Source: Takashimella koratensis
Taxonomy: Eukaryota; Basidiomycota; Tremellomycetes; Trichosporonales; Tetragoniomycetaceae
DNA length: 64,000 bases
Direction of reading: 5' to 3'
NCBI GenBank assembly: GCA_003116875.1
Contig: BCKT01000003.1
Location: 1,621,185-1,685,184, forward strand
In this document: piece after piece, positions 21,501 to 32,527 of the stretch
Layout: every line of letters starts with the position of its first letter
Position numbering within the stretch: the first letter of the stretch is position 1
Position numbers and translations under genes: made by a program
The notes under the pieces: generated by a model
What the model was told of the DNA's origin: nothing
The model's input: the letters and a program-made list of their open reading frames with translations, nothing else
Database searches by the model: none

Positions 21501-22962
21501 GAAGAACGTGTACCCGCGACCAGCGACAGAGGGCAAGAAGTCAGATGGAAACTTGGAGATTCACCAGAACGGTATCCGGTTCCGACCAGACGGCCCCGCC
21601 GCAAAGATTGGTATGTGTGACGACCATGGATGGCCGAGGTAGCTGACATCGCACAGATCTACTCTTCAGCAATATCAAGCATCTATTCTTCCAGCCCAGC
21701 GAAAAGGAGCTCATCGTGTTACTCCACGTGCACCTGAAAGCCCCTATTGTTGTCGGCAAGAAGAAAACCTACGTGCGTTTTGGCGTTGTCTGCGCAAAAT
21801 CAGATCAGCGCTAACGAAACCATGCAGGATGTCCAATTCTTCCGCGAGGTCACCGACGCTGGATTCGACGAGACGACCGGCAAGCGTCGCAAGGCACGAT
21901 ACGGGGACGAAGATGAGATCGAGCAAGAGCAGGAAGATCTTCGCCGAAGACAAGAGCTCGACAAGTTGTTCCACGCCTTTGCCAAGCGAATCTCGGACGC
22001 CGCCCAGTCTCAACAGTATGAGCTTGAAGTCGACATCCCCTTCCGCGAACTGGGCTTCACCGGTGTCCCCAACCGAACCGACGTCTTGCTCCAACCTACC
22101 ACCGACTGTCTGGTCAACATCACCGAACAGCCGTTTACTGTCATTACTTTGTCCGAGATTGAATTGGTGCACTTTGAACGTGTCCAGTTTGGTCTCAAGG
22201 CGTTCGATATGGTCTTTGTCTACAAGAACTTTAAGAAGGCGCCAACGGCAGTGAACAATATTCCGGTCGCACACCTCGACAACGTCAAGGAGTGGTTGGA
22301 GTGAGTCGGGGATTCTATGCGCATGCTATATGAGGGTAAAGAGTGGGGCAAGTGCTGACTTGGGCTAGCTCGGTGGACATTCCGATCTCTGAGGGTCCGG
22401 TAAACTTGTCTTGGCCGCAGATCATGAAGACCATCAACGATAACCCATTCGAGTTCTTCAAAGAGGGCGGGTGGGACTTCCTTACTGGTGCTGGCGAGGT
22501 GAGTTGCTCTGCCCATCAAATCCCTCTGTTTATCTCAAAATTGTGCTGACTGTTACTCGTAGTCCGATTCTGAGTCGGAAGAGTCGGAGGGGTCAGAGTT
22601 TGGAGACGAGGAGGGATCGTTCGACGAGTCGAGCGATGACGACGAGGACAGTGAGGATGATTGTAAGTCTGATATGCTCCGCTCGCGATAAAGCAAACTG
22701 GAGTTGACGATAATGCAGTCGACGACGATGATGATTCGGATGCGAGTGGAGACTTTTCTGATGAGAGCGGGGAGAGCTGGGATGCGCTGGAGCAGAAGGC
22801 CAAGCGAGGTGAGTTTAGTTGATGTCTATTTCCCAAACCCTACCGCTAGACAAGACTGGTTACTGACAAAAATGCCTTTTAGCCGACGAGAAGCGCCGTG
22901 ATGCTGGGGAAGACTTCTCCGACGACGACAAGAAGAAGTCAAAGAGCAAGGGACGTAGATAA
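18556..22962 (+). CDS. SPT16: FACT complex subunit SPT16
   Basis: SPT16 is the large subunit of FACT, the histone chaperone that loosens and rebuilds nucleosomes during transcription and replication. About twenty short exons join to roughly 1045 residues, close to the 1035 of budding yeast. The N-terminal domain is aminopeptidase-like without catalytic metal ligands (for example [16 protein letters not shown] and GATFMISP-type strands; residues about 1-440). A Lys/Glu/Pro-rich linker (about 445-520) follows, then the dimerisation and middle domains ([60 protein letters not shown]). The last globular part has [12 protein letters not shown] and [18 protein letters not shown], then [20 protein letters not shown] and WDFLTGAGE before a strongly acidic Asp/Glu/Ser tail ending in a Lys/Arg cluster. 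The start at 18556 gives the expected [16 protein letters not shown] opening. No break or unusual residue was seen. Confidence 0.97.
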
Positions 22963-23388
22963 TGTCCCATGGGCTGGCGCGCAGCCGTTGTACTCTATCG
23001 TGTTTCGAATGATGTGGAGTGTCTCTCCAGGGCTGGGAGGTGAGAGCATGGAGAAAGTCTGGTCCAAGATGGGTTAGCAGATACCAAGATCGATAGCGAG
23101 CGGGATACCCTGGACAGAGACAAAAGGGGAAGTGAGGTAGTGATGTCGTGAGTCAGTGCGTATATAGTCGGTCAGGTTCTATGTCTCATTCATGTGGCTT
23201 CTTCGCCCGTACATGCATCCATCATCAACTGTATATACAATCTCAAAACCTCTGTGTGAAATTCCATCCTGGTCTGTGTCTTCTTCGTTCGGTCAACCTC
23301 TCGGCGGAAAACGGTCCGGCGAAACGGTCAAGGTCGAAGCCGGCGTTCGAAGAGCCGGCGGGGACGATGAACGACGAAGTTGGTCAGA
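22963..23388. other. Intergenic, convergent
   Basis: This 426-base spacer holds the 3' UTR of SPT16 and that of the small minus-strand gene. I see no other gene. Confidence 0.55.
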
Positions 23389-23703
23389 TCACTTTGAGGA
23401 CGAAGCGTCGTTGTTGAGGGTGGACGACTGACTGTCCGGGACGGAGGTGGTGGTGTCGTTCGTCGCGGTCTCCGGTGGAGTTGGGGGCGCGCCGGGTGCA
23501 GCAGAATTGACGCCACGCGAGACGGTCGGCGAGGTGTTGGTCGTCTGAACGAGGGACTGGGCCTCTTTCGAGTTTTTGTATCGAACCGACAGAGTGACAC
23601 CGTCAACTGGAGAATCCCACTGTGTGTAGTGCGTTGAATTTTTTGGGGAGCTGGATTTCGGCGGCCAGGACCAATCTCGCGCAGTAGAGGAGTGGGAGGA
23701 CAT
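23389..23703 (-). CDS. Small disordered protein, unknown function
   Basis: A single-exon frame of 104 residues begins at ATG 23703. The protein opens with Ser/His-rich sequence (MSSHSSTARDWSWPP), has one potentially ordered middle stretch (DGVTLSVRYKNSKEAQSLV) and ends in a Thr/Ser/Pro/Asn-rich tail. I recognise no family. Support comes from its clean open frame, compositional likeness to nearby small genes on the same strand and a plausible leader; against it, there is no intron to confirm coding use. It could be a lineage-specific gene or a spurious frame. Confidence 0.45.
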   Translation of the reverse strand: MSSHSSTARDWSWPPKSSSPKNSTHYTQWDSPVDGVTLSVRYKNSKEAQSLVQTTNTSPTVSRGVNSAAPGAPPTPPETATNDTTTSVPDSQSSTLNNDASSSK

Positions 23704-24595
23704 GATTCGTTAGCGAACGGGTGATGTGCTTGTCGATGCAATAGTGGTCAGTACGTAAATTGAAGAGAGAGAAAACGGGTGAGGAGACAGGCAGGAGATC
23801 TTCGGTTCTTACTTGTTTACCCTTACGCGCAGTGAACGTTCAAGGCCGTTGTCGGTATCACGCAATCACGAAGGCCACGGTTTTTGTTTTACCCCACTGC
23901 CATGAAAGGATTCTCCCAAACTCATAGTCAAATAGCCTTGCCCCTCCCCCCTTGTTCAAGCTATCTGCACCATGATGTTCGGCCAAATCGCGCCTTCTAA
24001 GCTTCAGGTCTCGAAGGCTCTGCACGAATTTGTGTGTTTCACCAACTGCCTGAACTCCCTCTGGCGATGAGCCGACAGGTGGCAGAGGTCGCTTGTCAAG
24101 ACTGCAAAAGCTTGTACAAACGTTTCTCTGCTCCCAACCAACCGTGGCCTTCGATTACTCTCCACCGACCGTGGCCTTCGAACAATCCCAGCTCGCTGAG
24201 GCTGTCTGTTTCCACTTTTGTCCTCGCTTGGCGTTTTGTGAACTGGTGAAGAGCGGCGGACGCTGCTTATCAAGCTTGAGGAGATCCTTTGATACCCTCG
24301 GCCGAAACCTGAAAAGCTGGAATGTGCTATCCAAGTTAGCAGAAGGCACAGAAAGCTCTGGAAACCGGTTGACCAGAGAGGATTTCTAATGCGGGAGGAA
24401 TGCGCCGTCACGTGGAGAGATAAGGCTGGAAGGCCTCGTCTTGTATGACAGGTCAAGCGTAACAGATGCATTCGGAAACCCTCGCGTTCAGCGACACGCT
24501 CACAGACGGGCAAAGACAGCAGGCAAATGTGATAGCGTCAGACAGACTATCAGTCACGCGTGTGGCTGAGCACATGCGAAGATCGCTGACCGGCG
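23704..24595. other. Intergenic, no supported gene
   Basis: Nearly 0.9 kb without a recognisable protein. An open frame of 169 codons on the minus strand (24004-24513) has no known domain and biased composition. A 14-base direct repeat, ACCGTGGCCTTCGA, occurs at 24141-24154 and 24168-24181. The segment contains the upstream region of the 23389-23703 gene and the 3' side of the gene ending at 24596. Confidence 0.5.
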
Positions 24596-25257
24596 TTAGT
24601 CATCCGACTGCCTGTCAGTGCTTGACCCTTCTCCCGCGAGCTGTTTGCGCTCCTCCTCTGTGATCTCAGAGAGGTTGAAGCCTCTGCGCGCTTTCTTGGT
24701 TTCCTTGTCTTCTTTCGCCAGCTGCGCAGCGATAGCCTGGTCCAGGCTGTCTTGGGCTGAGGTGGAGGTGCGAGACGGGTCTCCGCCATGAGCATAGGAG
24801 GAGGACGAGCGGGCGCTTGGGGTCTGCGGTATCCCTTGACCAGAGCTGTATCCACTCCTGGACTGTCCGTCGGAGGTCGAGCCGCCACCCTGAGAAGCGA
24901 CCGTCGAGGCGGACCAGCTAAGACATCAAGCATCAAAGTCAGTGAGCGAGCTAGCCGGAAAAAAACGAAGATGATAATTCACCGGCTGGTCAGCCTGCCA
25001 CCCTGGGTAGGGTCATCGGGCGAGTAACCTGACGATTCGCCTTGGGTGGCACTCGAGGTAGAGTTGCGATTTTGGTCTTGGTACATGTAGCTAAACTCGC
25101 TGAAATCGTAGGTACCGCGATTGGTCGGTGCACCTTGTCCACCAGAGGAGGAACCCGCGTTGTTGTTGCTGGCAGAGCTGCGAATGTGGAGAAAGAGGTT
25201 AGCTCCGTATGTTCATATACTTGTCCCACTGATTGCTTGTCTTTCTACACACCTCAT
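24596..25257 (-). CDS. Disordered Ser/Gly/Gln-rich protein A (five-base first exon family)
   Basis: Three exons give 173 residues: 25257-25253 (just ATGAG), 25177-24983 and 24917-24596. The first two-thirds is Ser, Gly, Asn, Gln and Tyr-rich and looks intrinsically disordered (for example SASNNNAGSSSGGQGAP and FSEFSYMYQDQN). The C-terminal 45 residues are charged and probably helical (DQAIAAQLAKEDKETKKARR, then FNLSEITEEERKQLAGEG). I know no family with this make-up. It is the first of four minus-strand genes (to 31354) that share a first coding exon of five bases, an AC-rich leader and a disordered product. A TATA element lies about 135 bases upstream. Function is unknown; a role in granules, stress or surface assembly would be guesswork. 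Confidence 0.7.
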
Positions 25258-26438
25258 TGTAGTTTGTAGTAGTTACGAAGTGCTGAAGATTGGTATAAAT
25301 GATCAAAAGGTTGAGTTGTGAGCTGTGTTGTGCTGTTTGGCGTAGTGTTGTGAAGGAATAAAGACTGGCTTGCGTTGATGACGGGCAGGTATATATATCC
25401 TACAAGCCCCAGCAGAGACCATGGACTGAGTTGACACTGGAAGACCAGCATGAGACTTTGCGGTGCTCATGACGGGCTGTTCCCAAGCAGTGTTCAGCTT
25501 GCCAGTACTTTCTATGAGCTCACGCAAGCCCCAAGCACTCACAATCCCAACAAACCATCTACCATAATCTACCCCAAAGGAGTATGCGACAAAATGGGAG
25601 CTGTGAACAGTGAACTGAAAGGAGGTCAAACCCTCTACATTTTGCTGGGAATTACATCAATGTCCGACTCAAAAGAGATGTGAGAGTGGTCCGGGACACA
25701 CCATTAAATTGCAACTCACCTCAGATCTCAGCGATTGAGTGAAAGAAAAGTGCGAAGGCAGTATGTCATATTGCATTTGGTCGAATAGACAGCGCTAGTC
25801 GCGCTCGTCCAGAACGGAACGGAGGGGAACTAGTGAAAAGATTCAGAGAGGGTGAGTGTGCGAACGTGCCACGATATCGTACATGTTATTGGTTTTCTAG
25901 CTATTCCTAGGAACTGTGAGGGTAGTTGGATGTATTTCGAACATGGCGACAGTCAATGGTCAACCTCAAAACTTTCACCCTGTCCCTCCGGTTGGCAGGC
26001 AGAACTAATGGCGGGAGCTTGTCATGATGAGGTCGCCTATTCCATCTGCTGACCGTGGGTGAGTCATTGAAACAGTCAGATCAAACTTGCATTCAGGTGT
26101 CAAAATGTCGAGCAGCAATCAGAGTCTGAATGCACGGAAGGGAAGAACACGAAACAGAACAAGAATGGGCATGTTAAACTCGCCCTGTAAACCCTTTGGC
26201 AAGTCGTACGGACATACCCGCTCATCAAATTTACACGACCTCGTCCTGCAGGCGTTGCGAAGACATTCAATGGCAAAGCCAACTCAAATTGCATTCAGAT
26301 ACGAGGAGACTAGTCAGACATGAGCAAGTGATCAGGCGGAGAAAGAGACGGCAGGTTTACGAACAATCTTGCAACTACGGAAAGCAGGCTGTTGATAGGT
26401 AGGTGCCTCGCCGCGTGCGATGTGTTCGGCTGGCCAGA
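25258..26438. other. Intergenic between disordered-protein genes A and B
   Basis: About 1.2 kb with no recognised gene. The left part is the leader and promoter of gene A (TATA at 25391-25398). The rest has only short frames without domains, and no transposon ends or RNA genes that I could see. Confidence 0.5.
25391..25398 (-). promoter_or_regulatory. TATA-box candidate for disordered-protein gene A
   Basis: The alternating run ATATATAT lies about 135 bases upstream of the ATG at 25257, at a distance normal for fungal class II promoters. The AC-rich stretch between them looks like a transcribed leader. Confidence 0.5.
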
Positions 26439-27211
26439 TCAGACACCGTAGGTTCCGTTCCCGCCCCCGTAGCCTCCGTTCCCACCCCCGTATCCGTAGA
26501 GACCCGAACTGGACTGCTGCGAGTATTGCTGCTGCATCTGATCTCGAGCCCTTTGGATGCGCTCGTCCCGGTGCCTCCTGCGTTTGGTCGGCTCGTAGTT
26601 TCCAACCTCGTCGTCTTCCCCCTCCTCCTCTTCCTCAGCGTCCTCCTGCGGCGGTTGGTAGGAATTCTGAGCGTATTGGGTGAACGCGTTAGCCATAGCA
26701 GACTGAGTAGAGCCTCGGACGCCAGTACTGAAGGTCGCAGTGCTGGACTGGCTCTGAGGGCGGCTGCCCCCCCTTCCATAGTAGTCGAGAGGACCACCAG
26801 ACATGGGGTTGCCCCCGGGAGCCGTGGCACCTGGGTACAAGCTATTGACTGAAGAGGCGGCTGCGCTGCTGCGAGGGTGGGCGCCGCCTCCTGTGTATTC
26901 ACCAGAGGCCCAAGAACCGGTACGACTGGCGTCACCACCGCCGTAAGGGTTGTAAGAGTCCCCCGAGTTGCGGTCCACCGCCGTGATTTCGTATTCGTCC
27001 TGCGCCCAAGGCAGCTCGGACTGCTGAGACAGCTGTTGCTGCTGCTGGGAAGCCGTGACGGCTCTCTGGCGCATGATTGTCCTTATGCGCTCCGGTATCA
27101 CTCTGCCATCGGGGTAATGAGTTGGAATGTCGTTCGTGGGGGCCGAGCTATAACTAGTTGCGTCAATTTCTACCTATCCATGGAAATTTAAGCTCGACCT
27201 ACTTACCTCAT
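26439..27211 (-). CDS. Disordered Gly/Gln/Tyr-rich protein B (five-base first exon family)
   Basis: Exon 1 is ATGAG (27211-27207); the intron is about 59 bases; exon 2 runs 27147-26439. Together they give 237 residues beginning MSSAPTNDIPTHYPDGRVIP. The N-terminal 35 residues (IPERIRTIMRQRAV) may form a helix. Then come a Gln run, long Ser/Gly/Tyr-rich low complexity (YNPYGGGDASRTGS, LDYYGRGGS), an acidic Glu run and a basic KRRRHRDERIQRAR patch that could act as a nuclear signal. The C-terminus is YGYGGGNGGYGGGNGTYGV, resembling prion-like or RNA-binding-protein tails. No folded domain is visible. The shared start structure with its neighbours is the best sign that the gene is real. Confidence 0.72.
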
Positions 27212-28608
27212 CGCGGTGCTTGTTGTATGTGTTTGTACTGGTGAGAGTGGTTGTGATAAGGAACTTGGGTTAAGATGAGCTGTACTTGGAGCGAAAACGC
27301 TGGTACTGTGTTGCTGTAGTGTAGTTGTGAGTTTGGGAGGTGAGTTGAGGTAGTAATTGCTTGCGCTGAGGAGGCGACTCACTTCTCTTCTACCCTGCTT
27401 TTGATCCTTTTCAGGCGATTATGACTGACGCAGAGTTAGCCTTCACCTGGGAAGCGTTTCTCACGGTCGAGTCACACCATCCAACAACTTGTGTGGTCCT
27501 AAGTAAGCCCGATTTGAACCAAGTCATCCCATCTCACGCTTGACGAACTTCATCTCACGATTCACATCGCTGCGAGCTTGTATTCTCCATAGGCAAATGC
27601 TTATACTATCATCTGGCTTGGCTTCGTCCCGCCTATAGCGGATGCGAATGCGAGTGCTCCACTTCCGGCTCCTGCGAAAAAGCCCCGTTTGAGTATCCTT
27701 TGACGGCGTTGACGACTGATGTTGTCTGAGTCCATGAAGACCGCCTTCGAAAATGGATGAGAATATCCGCATTACCGTGGCATGGCCTACCTTTGTTACT
27801 TCAGCGGAGGCCAGTGGAATTTCTCCCCTCATGTTGGCGTCTGAGAAGACACAAGTGGAAAAAAAGGAGGTGCTCCAATCTTGGGCAAACGAGGCGTGAC
27901 GCTCAGCGACGGCCGTGAGATGAGAATTCACTGTCTCCTTCCAAGGATGTGTGGGCTCCTCTCACGCTCCGGAAGGACGTTGCGGTCGATAGGAATTCGG
28001 TCTTCTCATCGACATTGGAAGACCGGAGTGATCTGTCCCAAACTTTGGCTTGGTGAGAATTTGAGCAGAAGAAGTACACACAGTGAGAACCTGTTGGGAG
28101 AGGGAAGAGGTCTGTCCCGCTTGCGTGACGAGAGACTTGTAATACACAGAGAGTAAGACGTAGCTCCCGGGTAAAGTTGAGAATACGAACCCCGTTAAAA
28201 CTCATGGCTTTGAGTTGACATCTTCACACCGTCACCTTCTTGATTGGCAAATTGAGAATTGTAGTGGATGAAAACCATCATCGGCCAAGGTTTCTGCAGA
28301 GTGGATGATTGTGACGATGAGGCAGTTCGCATTCAACACACATTTCCGTTTCCCTCAGAGACCGCTTCACTCTTCTCTCACCCCGTGGGTCCGTGACGTT
28401 ACCAGTCTTTGTTTTCTCTCGCAAACGACAGTTCACTAGTTAGACTTCAACGTCTGCATAGGTCTGCGCATTGCTGTCTTGGGTACGACAAAGGACAAGA
28501 GTGAATCGCAGCTTTGGCATTCATTAGGGGAGAGCTTGGGAAGTTAGGAGATAAAGATCGGGGATAACGAGCAGCCTTGGGAGTCTTGGAGCTTCGTCGA
28601 CGACTACC
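27212..28608. other. Intergenic between disordered-protein genes B and C
   Basis: About 1.4 kb. The first 200 bases are the AC-rich leader and promoter of gene B. The remainder has two minus-strand open frames of about 100 and 135 codons (28205-27903 and 27931-27524) with ordinary composition but no known domain and no splice partner, so I do not call them. Confidence 0.5.
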
Positions 28609-29520
28609 TCACCACCAGCTGCCCCCACTGTAGTTCCCACCTCTGCCTCTGCCTCTACCTCCATAGGGCTGCTGAGAGCCCCCGCCTCCGTAGCTGCTGC
28701 TCGGCGCACCGTACGGACTCAGGGGATCGTATGTGGGAGCACTCGAGCCTCCGTAGACGGTGGCATCACTTTGGGCAAACATGTCGTTGTAAGACTGGCG
28801 CTGGAACGAAGGGACCCTTCTCTGCAGTTGCTGCAACGCGTTGCTTCTATCTGCAAACGAGGGACTGGCGTCGAAAGGCCCAAGGTTGTCAAAGTCGTTA
28901 GAACCGCCAAGATCCTCCAAGCCACTCTGACCTATACTCAGATCAGAGGAGGGAAGCCCTTGAGAAAAGCCGTAAGGGGCAGGAGCAGGGCGACTAGTCA
29001 TGTCCCGGTAGCTGTCGCGGGTCCCCGGTGGAGCTGCGCTCTGCAGGGCATCCATCGCCCTCCTACGTTCGGCGAGCTGGGCGACAGCATCGTCGAGGCC
29101 ATCGTAGGCCGCCGCCGTGTCATCTAAGCCAGGTAATTCGCCCAAGCTAGGGAAGCCGGAACCGGACCTCAATCCAGGAACTCCGAGGTTGCTGGAGTCG
29201 AAAGCCCCTCCATTGCCTCGCTCCATCAGCCACGAGGTGATGTCGATGTCCCCCTGAGGTAGCGAGGAGGTAGGTGCCGTTGCTGGAATCCCAGAAAAGC
29301 TTGCAGACGTTGTAACGGGAGCCAAAAAGCTGAACGCCGATGGAGCGGTTGTTACCGGCGACTGTCCGTTGTTGTCGGTGTAGTACCTCCAATCATCTCC
29401 GAGACCATAATCCGATCCAGACCAATTGGGTTGTCCACTTGCGACGGCGTTCCTGCTGTCAGCAACACCTCGACGGCAAACAGTATCAGAGAATCGATGA
29501 TTGACGAGAACTTACCTCAT
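28609..29520 (-). CDS. Disordered Ser/Gly/Tyr-rich protein C (five-base first exon family)
   Basis: Exon 1 is ATGAG (29520-29516), followed by an intron of about 60 bases and exon 2 at 29455-28609, giving 283 residues starting MSRNAVASGQPNWSGSDYG. The sequence is Ser, Gly, Asp, Pro and Tyr-rich throughout. One potential helix is visible (LDDAVAQLAERRRAMDALQS). The C-terminus is an RGG-like tail (PYGGRGRGRGGNYSGGSWW), which in known proteins binds RNA or drives condensation. I recognise no folded domain. A TATA-like AATATAAATAT sits about 165 bases upstream of the start. The gene lies in the same orientation and spacing as genes A, B and D. Confidence 0.72.
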
Positions 29521-30425
29521 GCTGGAGTCTTGAATGAAACGAAGAGCATGTAAGAAAAGTTGTAAGTCAATCGAGAGTTGTAAGGTGGTTGCGCCTTTAA
29601 ATTTGTGGTGGGTGTGGAGGGAGGGTTGGGAAGTTGTGGGGGGAGAGAGACGATGGAGATGACATGACAGTCATTCACAACGATATTTATATTCTCTTCA
29701 AACATGAATATGGATAAGTTGTCTTTCTGTCGTTAACCGCACAAAGGGATTGAAGCTGTGCAATTGTCTTCTCAAACTCTCAAGCGTATACAATTCCTAG
29801 CTTTTGTGTAGTACATCGCGACAGATTTGCTATCGCTCGCTCATTTGGCTCAAAAGCTCAAAGGAAGTCCGAGCGTGAGACGCGCTTGTTGACATGTCCA
29901 GTTGATTCAGACTTTGCGACGTCTGACTTGAATGTATGGGGTAAAGTCAATAGGGTGTGATCGGCGATCCTACTTGAAAGGGTCATGAGAAATTGGCAGC
30001 GTGCGAAGATCTTTCCCCCAGCTTCTCATGTTGCATTACTGAAAGGAGTACCACGGATTAGATTTTCACTCGAGATCGACCTAGAAAGGAGATATTTATT
30101 CAAAAGTGATCGTCTATCTGTGGACCGTAGCAGTGTGCTACAGCTCTAGTGATCGCTCGCTGGTCCAGAGGTGAGATTGAGATTGAGACGTGGCACAGCT
30201 AAAAGACGTCGGTACGTAGTAAAGTGCTAGTGAGCCAAGAGACAAAAGCTCAGCTATCGACATTGTGGAGAATGGTAGCAGTGGGAACGGAACCGTGGGA
30301 GATCGTAAACGAGGATGTATACCGCTCTCGGCTTCATTACTCGACTACGGAACAATACACAGTAGAGGAGCAAAGGAAAGATAGAAACCTAAACATTGGC
30401 TCAAAGTAACGCTCCTTCTCCCCAC
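29521..30425. other. Intergenic between disordered-protein genes C and D
   Basis: About 0.9 kb. It carries the leader and promoter of gene C on its left and presumably the 3' UTR of gene D on its right. Only short, domain-free frames occur. Confidence 0.55.
29682..29692 (-). promoter_or_regulatory. TATA-box candidate for disordered-protein gene C
   Basis: The minus strand reads AATATAAATAT about 165 bases before the ATG at 29520, and the interval between is C/A-rich leader-like sequence. Confidence 0.5.
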
Positions 30426-31354
30426 TCAGAGTTCCTTGAACCTGCTGGACAGGTCATCTACATCGTCGTAGTCGTAATGGTTGTGATATCCTTTCGAGGG
30501 GTCCTGTGGGCTAAGTGTCAGATTTCGTCGCAGAATCTGGCTCTCCAGCTCGAGTCGCTCCATCTCGAGCTGTTGACGCTCCTCGAGCTCGAGTTGAGTG
30601 AGATAGTACGAGGAATCTGAGGAGTACGACGGACCGGAAGTGCTAGCTGCGTAGTTCATGTACCCTGCCTGGAAGCTCCCGCTGTTCGAGAGGTAGCTTG
30701 CTTGTCCTGCTTCGTATACTTCAAAAGAGCCGCCAATGCTGTAGCCGGACTCACGTTCCGGGGCGTGGTCGTAGTTAGACGTGGAAGGCAGGTAGTAAGT
30801 CGGCTGTGGCGGGGCCAACTCGACCTCGGTGAACTCGGTGGTCTGTCGAGCTGTGACCATCTTCAGACCTCCCTCAGGAGTGGCAAGGATCGCGCTTGCT
30901 GCGTTGTCGGAGACGTAGCTTGAACCCCGAGACACACTTTTTCCGTACGGGCTAGTCTTGGGATAAGAAGCTGGACTTGGCTTGGAGTAGGACAAAGGAT
31001 TGCTGAGGCCTTGATTCGGGAGATATGCGAGCTGCGACGAAGGGGTAGTTTGGATCAAGCTGTTTGGTGGGCTAGACCCATATTTGGCGACAGCTTTCTG
31101 GGTGAGCCGGCTGTTCCCAAAGGAGTTCAATAAGGTCTTTCCATTGTCCCCGTACGATGCGTCTGGACCCGGAGAGTACGGAGTGACTTGACTCGGATTG
31201 GAAGACGGTTGGCGATACCTCTCCAAAGCGAGGGGTTCGTTGCGAGAGACGCTCGAGGGCGCCACTGAGCGACTTCCGCCAGATTGGCGCGAGTATCTGG
31301 TTAAAGCACTGTTGCTGGTCAAGTCAGCCCCATCGGAGGTGCAACTCACTTCAT
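30426..31354 (-). CDS. Disordered Ser/Tyr/Pro-rich protein D (five-base first exon family)
   Basis: Exon 1 is ATGAA (31354-31350), the intron is only 35 bases (31349-31315) and exon 2 runs 31314-30426, giving 297 residues beginning MNNSALTRYSRQSGGSRS. Without that splice the first ATG meets a stop after two codons, so the intron is needed. The protein is Ser, Tyr, Pro and Asn-rich and mostly disordered. It has one helical heptad-like stretch near the C-terminus (TQLELEERQQLEMERLELES) that could be a coiled coil, and an acidic DYDDVDDLSSRFKEL end. There is no known domain. It closes the cluster of four genes with a five-base first coding exon. Confidence 0.7.
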
Positions 31355-32527
31355 GATGTTGTTGAAGGGGTGGTGTGGAAGTCGAGGAAGGGTGTTGTTG
31401 GAGTCTGTAAAGCCGGCTGAGCGATCACGTCGAGCAGAGCTTGATATGTGTCTGCTTATCTCGCATCCCACGTCTCAACCTTTGCAGCGATTGCGGATAG
31501 CACTGTTAACCGGCGAATGACGTGACAGCGATGTGAATATGTAAGTGAAGCAGTGAGCTAGATCAGCAAATGGCGATGACAGAACATGAAGGGAGTGCGG
31601 CAAGCGCTCTGTCGCTCTGCATAAACTCGATTTGACATCCGTTACCTGCGACCGTTGACTCCTTTGATCTCATTGTTCAAAATGTCGGCTGTGGGAAAGC
31701 AAAGAGCAGATCTGTTTAACAACTCTTGAGTAGATTGACCAGCCATGCAGTATAACGGTGCACAACTCTTTTCACGGCGTGGTTGGGAGTATGAGAGATG
31801 TCGAGAGAGGGTGGGATGATGAGACGGTGGGATCTTGGCAACCGGGGTGTTGATCGCCGTGGCGTCATGCCATGTCACCTCTTACCCTGAGGTGTACCAG
31901 ATGGCCGGTGTCGCTTACACCCTCAGCCGCGTTCTCATCCTCTATCGCCGCTGGGGCAGCGTGCCGGTTGAGCCCTGTTAGTACGACGATCCGTAGCCGA
32001 TCCGGCCATGGTCGGTATGTCCTGCCTGTCCTGCAAGAGAGGACCCAATTGATGGAGATTTCTTGGGTCCATTCAAGTGAGTCAATTGAATTGGACAAGG
32101 GGCAGCCGGGGGTGGGTGGGGAGTCAATTGATCGAATCGCCACTTTTTGGTCATTTGACTCACCCACCGATTCCAGAGATCCATTTCTTTGCCTCTTTGG
32201 TCAGACTCGAGACTCAAATGTTGCTTCATCGTCCACCCCACCGTACCACTGCCAGAGGAACAGGTCCTTGCCTAGTCGGTCGGCAGAGTCTGAATTGGAC
32301 ATTGAACATTGATCCGGACTCACTCAATCGCCGACCCACCATGCGTGCTGCGTTGCTGACTCAAGCGAGAGCTGCTCTCCTAGTCCAGCCAAAGGGTTCA
32401 AACTCATCATCGACTGCTTTCTTGTTCAAATCTTTCAACCACTCTTCACAAAGCCTGCTGCTACTCACGAGCTTGACCAGCGAAGGCGAAACAGCACTCT
32501 CATCACCTAGACAGTCGATCACAATCC
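31355..32527. other. Divergent intergenic region between gene D and the DUF6534-like gene
   Basis: About 1.2 kb between two divergent genes. The words GTCAATTGA and GAATTGGAC recur between 32080 and 32305 (for example near 32078, 32122 and 32290), which could be regulatory sites. Open frames here have no domain. The last 150 bases are probably the leader of the gene starting at 32528. Confidence 0.5.

Noticed and set aside
24004..24513. 169-codon minus-strand frame between small genes
   Set aside because: Arg/Ser/Pro-biased, no domain, no partner exons; the opposite strand is open over much of it as well.
27497..27530. tRNA B-box-like GGTTCAAATC on the minus strand
   Set aside because: The flanks do not pair as a T-arm and no A-box or acceptor stem is found at the right distance.
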